Below are positions 6,401 through 7,509 of a stretch of 7,509 nt of DNA, piece by piece. The notes beneath the pieces were generated by a model. The model made no database searches, was not told the origin of the DNA, and saw nothing but the letters and a program-made list of their open reading frames with translations. This DNA comes from JANOQP01 sp044227705. GTDB taxonomy: Bacteria; Bacteroidota; Bacteroidia; Chitinophagales; Saprospiraceae. Each line of letters begins with the position of its first letter. The stretch's first letter is position 1. The translations under genes were made by a program, and so were the position numbers. The stretch spans positions 1-7,509 of the forward strand of contig JBGAWE010000232.1 in NCBI GenBank assembly GCA_044227705.1, read 5' to 3'.

Positions 6401-7509
6401 GTGGAGCAGTCGGGCATTTGCACCGACGTGGTGGGGCTGCAGGTGACCGCCTCGCCCAGCGCCACCATCTGTAACGGCCAGTCCGTCACCCTAACCGCCA
6501 CGACCCCGCCGGGGACGCAGGGCCTCTACAACTACTACTGGTCGGACAACCTGCCGAGGGCAGCCGACATCACGGTGACACCCTCGACGCCCACGACCTA
6601 CAAGGTGACGGTGTCGGCCGCTTGCGGCAAATACCAGACGGCCGAGATCACCGTCGTCGTCAAGAATCCGCCGACGGTGGCGGCCAACGGCGGCACCATC
6701 ACCTGCCAGAACCCCTCGGCGACCCTTACCGTCTCGACCAACGCCACGCAGCCCACCTTCTCGTGGTCGGGGCCGGGCGGCTTCACCTCCCCGTTGCAGA
6801 ACCCGACCGTGACAGTGGCCGGGACGTACACCGTCACCGTCACCCCCGGCGGCGGTGCGGCGGCCTGCACCGCCACGGCGACGGCCACCGTCGTGGGCAA
6901 CGGAACGGTGCCGCAGGCATTGGCCACGACGGACGGAGCTATAAGCTGCGTCACTCCGACGGCCACCGTCTGCGCTACGTCTTCCAACGTGCCCAACGCC
7001 GTCTTCTCGTGGTCGGGGCCGGGCGGCTTCTCCTCCTCGATGGCCTGCCCACCGGTCGGCACGGCGGGGAGCTACACCGTCACCGTCACCAACCCGGCCA
7101 ACGGCTGCACTGCCGCCGTCGCCACCGCCGTGACCGGCAGCACGACGGCCCCGATGGCCACGGCCACGGGGGGCGCGCTCTCTTGCTCCGTCGGCTCGGT
7201 GCAGATCTCGGCGGCGACGAACGTGGGCGGGGCCACCTTCGCCTGGTCGGCGCCCGGTTTCTCGTCGAGCCTCCAAAACCCAACCGTGACGACAGCGGGG
7301 AGCTACACCGTCACCATCACCAACCCGGCCACCGGCTGCACCGCCACGGCGACGGCCACCGTCAACTCCGACAACAACCTGCCCAACGCTACCGCCACGG
7401 CCAGCGGCGCACTCACCTGCACGGCGCAGACCGTGGCGTTGAGCGGCAGCTCGACGAGCGGCGGGACGACCTTCTTTTGGACAAGGCCCGACAACTCCAC
7501 CTCGACGAG
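3407..7509 (+). CDS. Large secreted multidomain surface protein (PPC, jellyroll, BACON-like, Ig repeats), 3' end missing
   Basis: Open in one frame for 1367 codons to the window edge. ATG 3407 is chosen because it begins a signal peptide: MKT, then the hydrophobic stretch of residues 11-23, with likely cleavage after ILA (21-23). In order: PPC-like domain (about 51-179, ending GTYYLVVDGYNSSQQGSYTV); ConA/LamG-like jellyroll (about 190-405, with WFNVVQIIDLNTDRAELWIN and FYLDDLCIW); cysteine-rich region of unknown fold (about 412-629); second PPC-like domain (about 630-753, GIYYLIVD); an unassigned region (about 754-914); BACON-like domain (about 915-1003, WLEVTPASASAG to LQVEQSG); Ig-like domain (1005-1090); then tandem SprB/PKD-like repeats from 1091. 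Such proteins are usually exported by Sec and then the type IX system; the C-terminal sorting domain that would confirm this lies outside the window. No catalytic motif is seen, so an adhesin or scaffold is likeliest. Codons strongly favour TTC, AAG, GAC and ACC. Confidence 0.85.
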   Translation, partial: MKTITSAGLRLCALLFFQSQILAGFNHKDSLAGAAPPDSTADAAPSSLGKCDVFTSMSCGSTFTHSTVGQGNDFVLADYPTLPTTAAMDGPDRLYKLTLTARSSVHLLMTITTPGIDLDLMLLTSCTTPFLKAYSVEDNVGLGINFESIDVNLDAGTYYLVVDGYNSSQQGSYTVKADCACNCLEASGDMPTGEKYWCDDFGNYNNNQALNPQSSRWRRWDFVGTGSGDALVTNSGNSGNKYARFQYNATAAPDLIYSFSEGNANTTPGFTTGRYRMSWRMLVPSNKKGYFNVLHKWPDASGNGANWAYHVFFNNNGSGQGSLVVGNGDNPPLATFYTPLGNWFNVVQIIDLNTDRAELWINNAYVGQWQFSIGDNTNLLQLAGVDFYAGDDTAMDFYLDDLCIWRQPPGADCSNLPGPYQVCLPTGGKYESPAAGRCALYTSAEFDGCFSICDFGGTLIYRAEPRTGKFGLSDRIPGALRDMCCVQAAYGGSVPDDLYCNIYVFYNDQPTQDQFVLWEPPPGSATRCFVMQCHNEYQVDARSGGAESAGAAILPCAYGAECVATCSPGSTTKFYDPDGSLPNCAGGRVGCHVDPFFYVAFVGPLNDSYSNFQIFPTGKCPPAGVPPLPCGTTDLAGTVDAGIDSDTHFAKGGAGYPCYDGVQTYVGGEAFFRVEVTQPQKVSFKLKADDPAQRMGMFLFSNVCGEDCIDYAGTDVGPGDATLDAVLETGIYYLIVDKDTKTGNPSFHISLSCQTVTTTTTFVTFDEYMNQPDCPYQAGGSHQIELPNPAAGSYHFDTSTFVQLLFPTTGNYKKTISAMSKQWTEPSNLSGFFTAYGDLSGDGYDCGFEQSQNDSITIRAQHLDNAGADHYTSFNVVWAPVGGGNNAGKYFQAGGTSAVTKLVEKENVTFSLSNNIQLFGPNPATATLIFHNNRAWHVVNADGSTMPTWLEVTPASASAGVIAVEIKTKTANNTPVPRKALLRFYADLAPNEYNEFLQVEQSGICTDVVGLQVTASPSATICNGQSVTLTATTPPGTQGLYNYYWSDNLPRAADITVTPSTPTTYKVTVSAACGKYQTAEITVVVKNPPTVAANGGTITCQNPSATLTVSTNATQPTFSWSGPGGFTSPLQNPTVTVAGTYTVTVTPGGGAAACTATATATVVGNGTVPQALATTDGAISCVTPTATVCATSSNVPNAVFSWSGPGGFSSSMACPPVGTAGSYTVTVTNPANGCTAAVATAVTGSTTAPMATATGGALSCSVGSVQISAATNVGGATFAWSAPGFSSSLQNPTVTTAGSYTVTITNPATGCTATATATVNSDNNLPNATATASGALTCTAQTVALSGSSTSGGTTFFWTRPDNSTST
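6757..6784 (+). repeat. 28-base exact repeat, first copy (second copy 7003-7030)
   Basis: Identical to 7003-7030 at the DNA level, in the same reading frame and direction. Encodes the conserved FSWSGPGGF strand of repeats 1 and 2. Flanking codons differ at once on both sides, so the identity is confined to this patch. Confidence 0.9.
6865..6892 (+). repeat. 28-base exact repeat, first copy (second copy 7336-7363)
   Basis: Identical to 7336-7363. Encodes the C-terminal strand CTATATATV of repeat 1, starting at its second Cys. The intervening repeat 2 has a diverged version (CTAAVATAV), so the sharing skips one unit. Confidence 0.9.
7003..7030 (+). repeat. 28-base exact repeat, second copy (first copy 6757-6784)
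   Basis: Identical to 6757-6784, offset 246 bases. The offset differs slightly from the 240-base spacing of the domain starts because repeat 2 has a two-residue length difference before this strand. Confidence 0.9.
7336..7363 (+). repeat. 28-base exact repeat, second copy (first copy 6865-6892)
   Basis: Identical to 6865-6892 at an offset of 471 bases, joining repeats 1 and 3 rather than adjacent units. This pattern suggests exchange or gene conversion between non-adjacent copies. Confidence 0.9.

Larger units (their letters stand above)
6677..7509 (+). repeat. Tandem Ig/SprB-type protein repeats of 77-80 residues, array continues past window
   Basis: Copies begin at about 6677, 6917, 7154 and 7385; the last is cut by the window edge. 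Spacings are 240, 237 and 231 bases, all multiples of three, so the frame is kept. Each copy has an early Cys (ITC, ISC, LSC, LTC), a central FSWSGPGGF-type strand (FAWSAPGF in copy 3, FFWTRPD in copy 4), then in the complete copies AG(T/S)YTVT and a second Cys in ACTATATATV- or GCTATATATV-like text. The two Cys are placed to pair across the domain. Similar repeats are known from SprB-type gliding adhesins and other Bacteroidota surface proteins. Confidence 0.85.

Noticed and set aside
6491..7276. Long open frame on the minus strand opposite the Ig repeats, and a second one at 6598-7062
   Set aside because: The plus-strand frame has a signal peptide, domain matches and a repeat structure. The minus-strand frames are the low-complexity mirror of the Thr/Ala/Val repeats in GC-rich DNA, with no domain or start signal.
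6677..7509. Regularly spaced repeats considered as a CRISPR-like array
   Set aside because: The units are 231-240 bases long, coding throughout, and diverged at the DNA level outside short blocks; they are protein domain repeats.

Overview
This is a GC-rich window with two unrelated parts. A two-gene cassette lies at 61-3250 and looks like an NAD-targeting immune or cell-death module. A very large secreted, repeat-rich surface protein starts at 3407 and runs off the right edge. The surface protein combines PPC-like, jellyroll (ConA/LamG-like) and BACON-like domains with tandem Ig/SprB-type repeats. There are no convincing Shine-Dalgarno sequences, and a TAnnTTTG-type -7 element precedes the surface gene. 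Together these suggest a high-GC member of the Bacteroidota, perhaps Saprospiria-like. That assignment is an inference from style, because the window carries no marker gene.

Layout. 1-60: upstream DNA, open in all three forward frames, no identifiable gene. 61-1390: a SIR2-like domain followed by a TIR domain, apparently one gene of about 444 residues if repaired. As given it is broken by seven single-base frame changes, all between about 718 and 1192. 1394-3250: an intact 618-residue nSTAND1-type P-loop NTPase with a transmembrane helix and a C-terminal TPR-like region. It starts three bases after the repaired upstream stop, so the two are almost certainly one transcription unit. 3251-3406: a 156-base intergenic gap with a candidate promoter and a small dyad. 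3407-7509: the surface protein, 1367 codons without a stop and without its C-terminus.

How the cassette may work: both SIR2-like and TIR domains are known NAD+-consuming effector folds in bacterial antiphage systems, and STAND NTPases are known sensors and switches. The simplest reading is that the membrane-anchored STAND/TPR protein senses a trigger and releases the SIR2-TIR effector. Sequence alone cannot show the trigger, the activity, or whether the effector is functional. In the TIR domain a glutamine appears to sit where NADase TIRs have their catalytic glutamate. In the SIR2-like domain an asparagine sits where a histidine is often found.

The surface protein has no recognisable enzyme domain and is probably an adhesin or scaffold. 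Its last 830 bases encode tandem repeats of about 77-80 residues that keep exact 28-base identities between copies, indicating recent duplication or recombination. Apart from the one candidate promoter, nothing links it to the defence-like cassette.
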